DNA from: Kofleriaceae bacterium
Lineage (GTDB): Bacteria; Myxococcota_A; Polyangia; Haliangiales; Haliangiaceae
Reading direction: 5' to 3'
Assembly (NCBI GenBank): GCA_018058095.1
Contig: JAGPCO010000007.1
Span: 1 to 64,000, forward strand
Length of the DNA stretch: 64,000 bases
Shown piece after piece: positions 55,594 through 64,000 of this stretch (positions are counted from its first letter, which is position 1; each line of letters begins with the position of its first letter). A model generated the notes under the pieces. That model was not told where the DNA came from, ran no database searches, and saw nothing but the letters and a program-made list of their open reading frames with translations. The translations under genes were made by a program, and so were the position numbers.

Positions 55594-55951
55594 GGCGGGC
55601 CTCCGGGCAGGGCGTGGGCGTAACGCGGTCGCGGGTCGATCTCGATCTGCCCGGCGTGCTCTCGCACGTCGAAGCGGGCCAGGCAGGTCTCGGGTGAGGC
55701 GTCGAGCGCGCCGGTCGCGCACGAGAAGCGCCAGCCGTGGACCGGGCACACGACGTGGCCGCGGCTGACGATGCCGTCGGCCAGGTCGCCGCCCTGGTGC
55801 AGGCAGCGCCGGGCCAGCGCGAACAGCACGCCGCCGGATCGGCCGAGCACGATGGCCCGGTCGCCGACGACGACGGGGCGCAGCTCGCCGTCGCCGACCT
55901 CGTCGGCGCGAGCCACCGGGTGCCAGGTCGTGGGTGGCGTGGTTGGCGCGG

Positions 55952-55955
<4 letters not shown>
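55590..55955 (-). CDS. Rieske [2Fe-2S] ferredoxin-type protein
   Basis: 121 residues. Ligands are C51-x-H53 in RRCLHQGGDLADG and C70-x2-H73 in VVCPVHGWRFSCATGAL, the standard Rieske order with about 16 residues between. The preceding beta strands (VGDGELRPVVVGDRAIVLGR) fit the small NirD/biphenyl-ferredoxin group, which moves one electron to an oxygenase or reductase. It is not membrane-bound. It lies between an NtrC-type regulator and an isocitrate dehydrogenase-like enzyme, both joined by ATGA overlaps. No partner oxygenase is in the window, so its electron acceptor is unknown. Confidence 0.9.
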
Positions 55956-57516
<1,561 letters not shown>

Positions 57517-57520
<4 letters not shown>

Positions 57521-58821
57521 CGCGCCCCCGTCGGCCGTGCCGGTGGAGCCGGGCCGGCCGCCGCCGCCAGCTCCGGCAGCGCCGGCAGGCGGACCAGCGC
57601 GGTGGTGCCCTGCCCGGGCGCCGACCGGAACTCGAGCGTGCCGCCGTGCTCCTCGACGATGCGCCGGCAGATGCCGACGCCGAGGCCGGAGCCGCGATCG
57701 GCCCGGGTCGAGAAGAACGGCTCGCCCAGCCGGGCCAGGACCTCGGGCGGCATGCCGAGGCCGCGATCCTCGACCCGGATCAGCGCGCGCTCGGCGCCGC
57801 TGGCGTCGAGCTCGTGCTCCAGCTCGACCACGATCTCGTCACCCGGGCGGGTCGCCAGCGCGGCGTTCGACACCAGGTTGATGATGACCTGCTCGATCTT
57901 GCGCTTGTCGATCGCACACAGCGGGCGCGCGCGCAGGCGGCGGCTGAGCCGGCGCTGGCGGACATCTCGGTCGTAGGCCAGGAGGTGCAACGCCTCTTCG
58001 ATGACCGCCCCGAGGTCGGCCGGTTCACGGGTCACGCCGCGCCCCTCGGTCGCACCCGGGAGGTCGCCGGCGGTCGCGAAGTCGCGGATCTCGTCGACCA
58101 TCGCCACCAGGCGGGTCTGGGCGGCGACGATGACGTCGAGCAGCTCGATCCCCTCGGGGTCGGCCGCCAGCCGCGCCTTGAGCGCCTCGGCGTAGCCGAC
58201 CAGGGCCAGGTGACGCGACAGCTCGTGGGCGATGCCGGTCACGACCCGACCGACCGCGGCCAGCTGCTCGGCCGCCACCAGCCGGCTGGTCGCGACCTCG
58301 AGCTCGTCGTGGGTGGTGGTCAGCTCGGCCGCGGCGGCGCTGGCCCGGCGCTGGGTCGCCACCAGCGCCGACTCCTGGCGGTCGAGCCGGCTGGCCAGGT
58401 CGGCCCCGCGCCGGCGCAGCACCCGGCGCTCGAGCCCGAGCAGCAGGCGCGGCGCCAGCAGCGCGGCGTCGACCGGCTCGTCGAGCACGGCGCCTGGCCC
58501 GACACGGCGGTCGAGCCCCTCACGCGCCTCGATCGGGACCGCCGCCGCCGACACCAGCACGACCAGGTCGGGGTCGCGCGCGGCCAGCCCATCGATCCAG
58601 GCCGGGGTGGTCGCCCGATCGGCCCCGGCGCCGATGACCACCGCCGCCAGCGCCTGGTCGTCGAGCCAGGCCTCGACGTCGGCGCGCTGGGCCGAACGCA
58701 CGATGGTCGCGCCCAGCTCGATGTGCTCGGCCAGCGGCCCGGGGGGCGCCCGCCACGCCAGCTCCCGGGCCAGATCGCCGACCAGCTCGGGACCAGACGC
58801 GACCAGGGCCACCGTGCTCAC
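57517..58821 (-). CDS. Soluble histidine kinase with pseudo-receiver N-terminus
   Basis: 434 residues from GTG. The N-terminal 130 residues (VALVASGPELVGDLARELAW ... LVVLVSAAAVPIEAREGLDR) look like a receiver fold without its acidic pocket. A coiled coil (ADLASRLDRQESALVATQRR) precedes HisKA with H199 in GRVVTGIAHELSRHLALVGY. HATPase boxes are IINLVSNAALAT, VEDRGLGMPPEV and FFSTRADRGSGLGVGICRRI. This is the NtrB/AtoS class with the HEL-type H box that normally pairs with NtrC-type regulators, and its stop overlaps the GTG of such a regulator. No membrane or PAS domain is seen. The promoter at 58833 is sigma-54-type. Confidence 0.9.
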
Positions 58822-58832
58822 GCAGGAAGTCT

Positions 58833-58848
58833 GGCAAGAAGGCGTCCA
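58833..58848 (-). promoter_or_regulatory. Sigma-54 (-24/-12) promoter of the kinase-regulator-Rieske-dehydrogenase operon
   Basis: The minus strand reads TGGACGCCTTCTTGCC from 58848 to 58833. GG and GC are ten bases apart, as required, and TTGC is intact. The expected +1 at about 58822 leaves a one-base leader before GTG 58821. The operon encodes an NtrC-type activator, so self-activation fits. Confidence 0.6.
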
Positions 58849-58861
58849 TCCGTCTAGACGT

Positions 58862-58879
58862 TGTCCAGCGCAATGGACA
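58862..58879. promoter_or_regulatory. Perfect inverted repeat operator candidate
   Basis: TGTCCA, six bases, TGGACA. It is a perfect 6-base inverted repeat between divergent operons, close to the sigma-54 element. The half-site TGTCCAG recurs at 58918. Confidence 0.55.
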
Positions 58880-58917
58880 CATGTGGCCGCAAGGAATGCG
58901 CAAACCAGCGAAATCAG

Positions 58918-58959
58918 TGTCCAGATACCTGGAATGGCGCTTGGATGTCTGGTGACCAG
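58918..58959. promoter_or_regulatory. Two further inverted repeats upstream of the ECF sigma gene
   Basis: TCCAG-ATAC-CTGGA at 58920-58933 and CTGGT-G-ACCAG at 58949-58959. Related in sequence to the 58862 repeat and roughly 70-110 bases from the sigma-54 element, suitable for enhancer sites of an NtrC-type activator. The second one lies next to the ECF gene's ribosome site. Confidence 0.5.
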
Positions 58960-58971
58960 GAGGACGTTTCC

Positions 58972-59568
58972 ATGCCGACCCGCTCACCTCGTTCCCGCCG
59001 CCCTGCCGCCGTCCCTGCCCGCCCCCGCTCGCCTCACCGCGTTGTATCGAGCGGCGCCCCGCTCGGGGCTCCGATCGACGCCGGCACGGTCCGCTACGTG
59101 TTTGCGGTGGCCATGAAGTACGTCCGCGACGAGGACGCGGCGTGGGACGTGACGCAGAACGCGCTGCTCGCGGCCCACCGCCACCGCGACTCCTTCCGCG
59201 GCGACTCGGCCTACTCGACCTGGCTGTACCGCATCGCCGCCACCTCCGCGCTGATGTTCCTGCGCCAGCGCCGGCGCCGCAGCCGCGAGGTGCTGGCGCC
59301 CAGCAGCACCGAGCCCTCGCCGCTCGACCTCGCCCCGGCCGCCACGCCGACGCCCGAGGATGCGCTGGCCGATCACCAGCTGGTCGCGGCCATGCGTGCG
59401 GCGGTGGCTGGCCTCGGCGACAAGTACCCGGCGGTGTTCTGGATGCGCTACGGCGAGGGCCGCAGCGAGACCGAGATCGCCCGCCGCCTCGGCGCCAGCC
59501 TGCCGGCGGTCAAGACCCGCGCCCATCGCGCCCTGCTGGCGGCGCGCCGCAGCCTCGACGCCGGGTGA
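58972..59568 (+). CDS. ECF-type RNA polymerase sigma factor
   Basis: 198 residues. After a basic 40-residue N-terminus, region 2 reads VFAVAMKYVRDEDAAWDVTQ and FRGDSAYSTWLYRIAATSAL, and region 4 reads LGDKYPAVFWMRYGEGRSET then EIARRLGASLPAVKTRAHRA. Regions 1 and 3 are missing, as in the ECF (group 4) class. No anti-sigma gene is adjacent. AGGAGG lies nine bases before ATG 58972; an in-frame ATG at 58945 is an alternative. It is divergent from the kinase operon across 150 bases with palindromes that could control both. Its targets are unknown. Confidence 0.9.
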   Translation: MPTRSPRSRRPAAVPARPRSPHRVVSSGAPLGAPIDAGTVRYVFAVAMKYVRDEDAAWDVTQNALLAAHRHRDSFRGDSAYSTWLYRIAATSALMFLRQRRRRSREVLAPSSTEPSPLDLAPAATPTPEDALADHQLVAAMRAAVAGLGDKYPAVFWMRYGEGRSETEIARRLGASLPAVKTRAHRALLAARRSLDAG

Positions 59569-59594
59569 CGGCATGCGGGCTGGCGTGCGCCGTG

Positions 59595-59605
59595 TAGGAT
59601 GAGCC
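59595..59605 (+). promoter_or_regulatory. -10 box directly before the methyltransferase gene
   Basis: TAGGAT at 59595-59600 predicts +1 near 59607, on the GTG start at 59606. No Shine-Dalgarno sequence is present. Confidence 0.4.
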
Positions 59606-60478
59606 GTGCCCAAACCCGCCGCCGACGACGCCACCGCCCGCGAGATTCCCCCGGGCGTGTCGCGCGCCATGCTGCACGAGCTCCACCTGCTGACGCGCGA
59701 CGGCGCGCTCAACGCCGACGCCCGTCGCAAGCTCAAGCAGATCCGCCACCTGGTCGGCCTGATCGAGCCCGCCGTGCGCGACGTGCTCGATCGTCAGCCC
59801 AGCCCCATCATCGTCGATTGCGGCGCCGGCAAGAGCTACCTCGGCTTCCTGCTGTACGAGATGCTGCTCGCCAGCGCGGGCCGTGGCGAGCTGATCGCCA
59901 TCGAGCACCGGGCCGAGCTGACCGCGGCCGCGGCCGCCCGGGCCGCCCGGTTTGGCTACGACCGCCTGCGCTTCCTCGCGACGTCGATCGGCGAGAGCGA
60001 ACACGCGGCGACCGGGGCCGGCCTGCCCGAGCGGGTCCACCTGGTCACCGCGCTGCACGCGTGTGACACCGCCACCGACGACGCCATCGCCCTCGGCGTG
60101 CGCCGCCAGGCCGATCACATCGTCGTCGTCCCGTGCTGTCAGGCCGAGGTCGCGCGCCAGCTCGGCGCCGCCGGCCGTCGCGACAGCGGCGCCTCGGCCG
60201 AGCTGTACCGGCACGCCTGGCACCGGCGCGAGTTCGGCTCGCACCTGACCAACGTCGTGCGCGCCCTGGCCCTGGAGGCGGCCGGCTACCAGGTCACGGT
60301 GACCGAGCTGACCGGGTGGGAGCACTCGATGAAGAACGAGGTGATCCTCGGCCGCCGGGTCCACCGCGACAACCGGCAGGCGCGGGCCCGCCTCGACGCA
60401 GTGCTGGCCGAGTTCGCGATCGAGCCGGCCGTGATCCGGCACCTGCGCAGCGTGGCCGCGCCCACCGAAACTACGTGA
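59606..60478 (+). CDS. SAM-dependent methyltransferase, Methyltransf_32-like
   Basis: 290 residues from GTG. Motif I is IIVDCGAGKSYLGFLLYEML (about 68-87). After EHRAELTAAAAARA the pattern LVTALHACDTATDDAIALGV and then VVVPCCQAEVARQL appears: the ALHACG/D and PCC marks of the group that includes TRM13/METTL25-type enzymes. Members modify RNA or protein; the target here is unknown. No membrane segment. It starts 37 bases after the ECF sigma gene, but has its own -10, so it need not be co-transcribed. A possible conserved end is TELTGWEHSMKNEVILGR. Confidence 0.8.
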   Translation: MPKPAADDATAREIPPGVSRAMLHELHLLTRDGALNADARRKLKQIRHLVGLIEPAVRDVLDRQPSPIIVDCGAGKSYLGFLLYEMLLASAGRGELIAIEHRAELTAAAAARAARFGYDRLRFLATSIGESEHAATGAGLPERVHLVTALHACDTATDDAIALGVRRQADHIVVVPCCQAEVARQLGAAGRRDSGASAELYRHAWHRREFGSHLTNVVRALALEAAGYQVTVTELTGWEHSMKNEVILGRRVHRDNRQARARLDAVLAEFAIEPAVIRHLRSVAAPTETT

Positions 60479-60727
60479 ACTCGTTCGCGATCCCGCGTCT
60501 GGCCTACAGCAGCGGCGGGTGTGCGTGGCGGTGTGGTGAAGGGCGATCCACACCGAGCTGACCGCAGAGGCACGACGCGGCGTCGCGAACGCGGCTCGCG
60601 CCACGCTGTCACAGCCGGTCGGATCCAAGTACGCGGACCGCCGCAGATCGGTCGCACTGTCGCAGCTGGCCCGACAGGTGCTTGGAGTGGCCACGCTCAC
60701 CGAGCTTCAACCCAGGAGTCCCGCTAC
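60479..60727 (+). other. Gap without recognised gene
   Basis: 249 bases between the methyltransferase stop and the metalloprotease start. AGGAG lies before ATG 60728. No T-run terminator, palindrome or protein-like frame stands out. Confidence 0.4.
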
Positions 60728-61660
60728 ATGTCCAAGCGTTTCGGCTTTGCGTCCACGGTCCTGCTCGCCTCGTGCACCGCGCTCACGCTCGGTGCCTGCC
60801 AGGGAGAGGACGACGACACGGTGCTCAGCTCGGAGGAGTACGCGGGTGACCAGATCGACGGCGAGGAGCCGGCCTGGAAGCGCGGCTGCGGCGTGGTCGA
60901 GCCGAGCGACGCGGCCAAGCAGACGATCGAGGCCGAGGTCGCGGCGGCGATGGCCGTCCGCACTGGCCTGAGCGACGTCACCGGCGGCGTCATCCCGGTG
61001 TACTGGCACGTCATCAACAACGGCACCACGCTGTCGCAGGGCAACATCCCCGACTCGCAGATCACCGCGCAGATTGGCGTGCTCAACGCCGCCTACGCCA
61101 GCACCGGCTGGACGTTCCAGCTGGTGTCGACCGATCGCACGACCAACGCGAGCTGGTACACGTGCTCGGGCGGCAGCTGCGAGACGCAGATGAAGAACGC
61201 CCTGCGCCAGGGCACGGCCGACGACCTCAACATCTACTCCAACAACATGGGCGGCGGCCTGCTCGGCTGGGCCACCTTCCCGTCGAGCTATGGCAGCCAG
61301 CCCAACCTCGACGGCGTCGTCCTGCTGTACTCGTCCGTGCCCGGCGGCACCGCCGCGCCGTACAACCTGGGCGACACCGGCACCCACGAGGTCGGCCACT
61401 GGATGGGCCTCTATCACACGTTCCAGGGTGGGTGCTCGAAGCAGCCCACCACCGGTGGTGACCGGGTCTCTGATACGCCGGCGGAGAAGTCCCCGGCCTA
61501 CGGCTGCCCGACTGGCCGCAACTCGTGCGCCAACATCGCCGGCAACGACCCGATCACCAACTTCATGGACTACACCGACGACGCCTGCATGAACACCTTC
61601 TCGGCCGGGCAGGACGTTCGGATGGACTCGCTGTTCACGACCTACCGCTTCGGCAAGTAG
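60728..61660 (+). CDS. Secreted M43 (pappalysin-type) zinc metalloprotease
   Basis: 310 residues. The signal is of lipoprotein type (LTLGAC, Cys near 24), followed by an acidic propeptide-like region (EDDDTVLSSEEYAGDQIDGE). The zinc motif is HEVGHWMGLYH at 220-230, HExxHxxGxxH of the metzincins, with a Met-turn in TNFMDYTDDACMNTFSAGQ about 60 residues later. These two with the Cys pairs (SCETQ, GCSKQ, GCPTGRNSC) are the M43B/cytophagalysin pattern. It degrades extracellular protein, in line with a predatory or scavenging lifestyle (inference). AGGAG precedes the ATG. The protein ends without a sorting domain. Confidence 0.92.
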   Translation: MSKRFGFASTVLLASCTALTLGACQGEDDDTVLSSEEYAGDQIDGEEPAWKRGCGVVEPSDAAKQTIEAEVAAAMAVRTGLSDVTGGVIPVYWHVINNGTTLSQGNIPDSQITAQIGVLNAAYASTGWTFQLVSTDRTTNASWYTCSGGSCETQMKNALRQGTADDLNIYSNNMGGGLLGWATFPSSYGSQPNLDGVVLLYSSVPGGTAAPYNLGDTGTHEVGHWMGLYHTFQGGCSKQPTTGGDRVSDTPAEKSPAYGCPTGRNSCANIAGNDPITNFMDYTDDACMNTFSAGQDVRMDSLFTTYRFGK

Positions 61661-61682
61661 CGGCGCGGCCCGCCTCGACGGC

Positions 61683-62636
61683 TCACAGGTCGAGGTCGAA
61701 CGTGACGCGGGCGCCGACCTTGAGCGAGCTCAGGTCGGCGTCGTCGTTCCGGAAGGTCCGCTCGTACGACAGGCCGAGCGCCACGCCGGGGAAGAAGAAC
61801 CGGGCGCGCAAGGCGCGGCCACCGACGGCGACGCCGGCGTGGACCCCGTGGGCCAGGCGCGACCAGTCGGTCTCGTCGGTCTGGCCGAGCCAGCCCAGCT
61901 CGGCCTCGACGAAGGCGTTGGTCAGCGTGCGCCGGTAGACCACCGGCGCGACCAGATCGGCCCCGAGCAGGAGGCCGCTGCGGGTGCCGTCGGCCGCCTT
62001 CGGGAAGGCGGCGCTGGCGCCCAGCTCGAGGCCAGCGTACAGGGCGTGGCGCTCCCCGACCGTGCGCCCCAGCAGCAGCCGGCCGGCGCCTCCGGCCGAC
62101 AGGTCGACCTGGCCACCCTGGACCAGGACGATGCCCTTGCCGCCACCCGACATCGACACCTGCCAGCGATCGTCGGAGATCTGCCGCCCGCGGAACGCCA
62201 GCTCGGGCTCGATCCAGAACGGACAGTCGGCCTCGGCGCGCTGATGAGCCAGGCCGAGCAAGGCCTGGACGCGGCTGGCCACCAGCAGGTCGCGCACCCG
62301 ATCGAGGCGACGACCCCGGCTGACGAACGCCTGCTCGACCGGCCCGCCCAGGCGCGTGATCTCGTCGCCGAGCCAGCCGGCCAGGCGCGCGCGGGCGTCG
62401 GGCCCGACCCGGCACGCCGAGTCGAGCGCGGGCTCGAGCAGCCCCTCGAGCTCGAGCCGGTCGACGCCCCACCCGGTCGCCTGGGCGACGGTGACGATCC
62501 GCTCGAGGTCGCGGTACAGCGCGGCGGTGGCCGGCTCGGCCGGACGTGGCCGGGCCGCGCCGCAGGCCGCCAGCAGGGCGGCGGCCAGCACGCCGCTCGT
62601 CACCACGACGAAGGTCAGGCGACGAGCGGTGGCCAT
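61683..62636 (-). CDS. Putative lipoprotein with beta-barrel-like C-terminus
   Basis: 317 residues. The signal ends LLAAC (Cys near 25). A helical part (about 35-135: ALYRDLERIVTVAQATGWGV, RARLAGWLGDEITRL) is followed by strands typical of a barrel or beta domain: CPFWIEPELAFRGRQI, GGKGIVLVQGGQVDLSAGGA, RTVGERHALYAGLELGASAA, and KVGARVTFDLDL at the end. A lipid anchor plus a barrel-like end is unusual. The family is not recognised. The ATG at 62636 is eight bases after the previous stop, so it is in one operon with the upstream lipoprotein gene. Confidence 0.7.
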   Translation of the reverse strand: MATARRLTFVVVTSGVLAAALLAACGAARPRPAEPATAALYRDLERIVTVAQATGWGVDRLELEGLLEPALDSACRVGPDARARLAGWLGDEITRLGGPVEQAFVSRGRRLDRVRDLLVASRVQALLGLAHQRAEADCPFWIEPELAFRGRQISDDRWQVSMSGGGKGIVLVQGGQVDLSAGGAGRLLLGRTVGERHALYAGLELGASAAFPKAADGTRSGLLLGADLVAPVVYRRTLTNAFVEAELGWLGQTDETDWSRLAHGVHAGVAVGGRALRARFFFPGVALGLSYERTFRNDDADLSSLKVGARVTFDLDL

Positions 62637-62643
62637 GCCCGGC

Positions 62644-63882
62644 TCAGTTCGGCGGCGGGTTGGTGAACCCGACGACGGCGTGGCCAGCCAGCAGCGAGAC
62701 GTTCGCGACCGGGCTGTCGAGCAGGTTCAGCCGCGAGAACGACGCGCGGGTGCGGGTCGTGGTCCCGGCCGCCGCCTGCAGCAGCGCCATGTACGCGGCC
62801 GGCACGGTGACGGTCGACGAGCCCAGCGCCGCGCACTGGATGCGGACACCGGACGTGGCCACCGCCGGCATGGCGAACGGCGACAGGCCCGCGGTCGGCG
62901 CGTCGGTCGTGGTGATCTGCACCACCGAGGCGGTGGCGCTGCCGACCGGACAGTTGACCGCGGTGCAGCTGAGGGTGAGCGCCGCGCCGTTGGTCGGGAT
63001 GGCGTTGAGCTTGTTGAGCTCGGCCGTCTCGAGCACGAAGTCGTCACCGACGTCCCCGGCATCCGAGGTGAACGTCGGGATGTGGTTGCCACCACCGGCG
63101 GTGAGCGCGATGGTCGCGGTGAAGTCGTTGGCCATGAACGCCGGGTCGGGCGCCGACGGCGTCGGCCCGGCCAGCGCCAGGTTGACGTGCGAGCCGGCGG
63201 CCGGGATGTTCTCGGCCACGAAGGCCGGGTTGGCGTAGACGATGGTGTTGGCGCCGCCGAGGCCGACGATCGGGAACGCGCCGTTGTTGCCGGCGTTGGT
63301 CGCGCCGCTGATGCGGACGAAGCGGTTGGTCGTGTTGCCGGCGTTGTAGGTGACGTCGAGGTCGGTCAGGGTCGCGGTGCCAGCGGCCGGCCCGGCGGCG
63401 ATGGTGCCGCCGGTGCTGACGGTGTTGGTGTGGGCGCACACGTAGCCGGCGCCGGCGCTGTACGCACACGCCGGGTAGGTCGGCGCGTTGGTCCCGGCCA
63501 TCGTCACCTGCAGCACGCCCTCGTCGGCGCCGATGGCCGAGGCCCCGGCCTGCGCGGCGTTGAACATCCAGGCCTTGCAGCCGATGGGCTGCCCCGGCTG
63601 CTCCTCCATCACCGGCGCGCCGAGGTTGGCGACGTCGTTGATGGCGGCGCCGAGCACCACGCCCTGGCCGAAGAACGTGCCCGAGGTGCCCGGGTTGAGC
63701 ACGGCGGTCTCGGCGACCGAGATGGTTCCGGTGAAGACGGGCGCCGGCGGGGCATCGGGCGGCGCCGCGTCGATCGTCGGGGCCGAGTCGGCCCGCGGCG
63801 GGGGGGCATCGGGGGTCCCGGCGTTGTCACCACAGGCGACCACGATCGACAACAACGCTGCAGCCAAGGTTCCACTACGCAT
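62644..63882 (-). CDS. Putative lipoprotein, Thr/Ala-rich beta protein
   Basis: 412 residues. The lipoprotein signal ends SIVVAC (Cys near 17). A linker rich in Asp, Ala and Pro (GTPDAPPPRADSAPTIDAAP) is the usual form of myxobacterial surface lipoproteins. The rest is beta-rich, with repeated G-x-N-T phrases (YNAGNTTNRFVRISGATNAG, VGLGGANTIVYANPAF) and two or more Cys pairs (CAYSAGAGYVC, CTAVNC). No enzyme motif is recognised. GGAGG lies before ATG 63882. It follows a partial gene by 23 bases and precedes another lipoprotein by seven, so it is in a minus-strand operon that enters from the right. Confidence 0.7.
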   Translation of the reverse strand: MRSGTLAAALLSIVVACGDNAGTPDAPPPRADSAPTIDAAPPDAPPAPVFTGTISVAETAVLNPGTSGTFFGQGVVLGAAINDVANLGAPVMEEQPGQPIGCKAWMFNAAQAGASAIGADEGVLQVTMAGTNAPTYPACAYSAGAGYVCAHTNTVSTGGTIAAGPAAGTATLTDLDVTYNAGNTTNRFVRISGATNAGNNGAFPIVGLGGANTIVYANPAFVAENIPAAGSHVNLALAGPTPSAPDPAFMANDFTATIALTAGGGNHIPTFTSDAGDVGDDFVLETAELNKLNAIPTNGAALTLSCTAVNCPVGSATASVVQITTTDAPTAGLSPFAMPAVATSGVRIQCAALGSSTVTVPAAYMALLQAAAGTTTRTRASFSRLNLLDSPVANVSLLAGHAVVGFTNPPPN

Positions 63883-63905
63883 GTGATCCTCCATCCACGT
63901 TCGCG

Positions 63906-64000
63906 CTAGTAGGCGCATTGATATAGGTAGAAGCCGAGATCAGCGTCCACGGCCCCCCGCTGGCCGAGGAACATAGCCGAGATCGAGACGCCCTCGTAAC
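63906..64000 (-). CDS. 3' end of an unidentified gene entering from the right edge
   Basis: The frame ends with TAG at 63906-63908 and stays open to the edge (30 codons: begins YEGVSISAMFLGQ, ends FYLYQCAY). Third positions are mostly G or C and the peptide looks natural, like the end of a secreted or barrel protein. The stop is 23 bases before the lipoprotein start. Too short to identify. Confidence 0.4.
   Translation of the reverse strand, partial: YEGVSISAMFLGQRGAVDADLGFYLYQCAY

Overview
The window is very GC-rich (about 70% by eye, with nearly every third codon position G or C) and gene-dense. It reads as chromosome of a myxobacterium-like deltaproteobacterium (Myxococcota, probably near Haliangiales/Kofleriaceae). 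The evidence for this is a MXAN_5808-type S41 protease, a MopE-style Asp/Cys calcium motif, a RpoH-type sigma factor with an acidic N-terminal extension, two NtrC-family regulators, many lipoproteins with Asp/Pro-rich linkers, and TPR giants. I see no tRNA, rRNA, CRISPR array, prophage or complete insertion sequence. No stretch over about 300 bases lacks a gene.

Layout. 1-434: tail of a REP-associated tyrosine transposase. 504-3894 (minus): operon rpoH-like sigma, rsmI, M16 peptidase, each joined by a 4-base overlap. 3996-7594 (plus): S41 protease and a small secreted protein. 7614-17059: a divergent block of two glycosyltransferase-39-like membrane proteins plus a YkgJ-type cysteine-cluster protein on minus, and a membrane alkaline-phosphatase/sulfatase-fold protein plus a third GT-C protein on plus, all driven from a 35-base gap. 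17110-24351 (plus): a DUF3857/transglutaminase/TPR protein, then secA. 24564-26838 (minus): lipoprotein and a methyltransferase-TPR fusion. 26985-34271 (plus): a 2428-residue TPR protein. 34331-39151: envelope stress-type small proteins (two beta-barrels, two GlsB/YeaQ-like, a DUF883-like pair, a YXWGXW-type lipoprotein) around fumC. 39389-42380 (minus): NtrC-type regulator and a PAS histidine kinase. 42609-50107: TatT-like lipoprotein, then the chaperone/protease group clpB, short dnaJ, lon. 50238-54364: a MshEN-like small protein, soluble sugar dehydrogenase, cupin and a cytochrome-motif propeller lipoprotein. 54523-58821 (minus): four-gene operon kinase, NtrC-type regulator, Rieske ferredoxin, isocitrate dehydrogenase-like enzyme, with a divergent ECF sigma. 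59606-64000: methyltransferase, M43 metalloprotease and lipoproteins.

The most unusual features are regulatory. (1) Many genes have a TANNNT-like -10 box ending six bases before the start codon, sometimes with a -35 at 16-18 bases, and no Shine-Dalgarno sequence. The transcript would start at or within a few bases of the ATG/GTG, so leaderless expression looks like the default for first genes here, while operon-internal genes use ATGA/GTGA overlaps. (2) Both NtrC-type regulators lack the phospho-accepting aspartate of the receiver (His in one, Glu in the other). (3) The kinase/regulator/Rieske/dehydrogenase operon has a sigma-54 -24/-12 element placed to start transcription next to its GTG, beside inverted repeats shared with the divergent sigma-factor gene. 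(4) A palindromic family (GCAGGCTGCT-type) sits in three gaps, possibly matched to the RAYT at the left edge.

All names rest on motif reading by eye. No database search was run.
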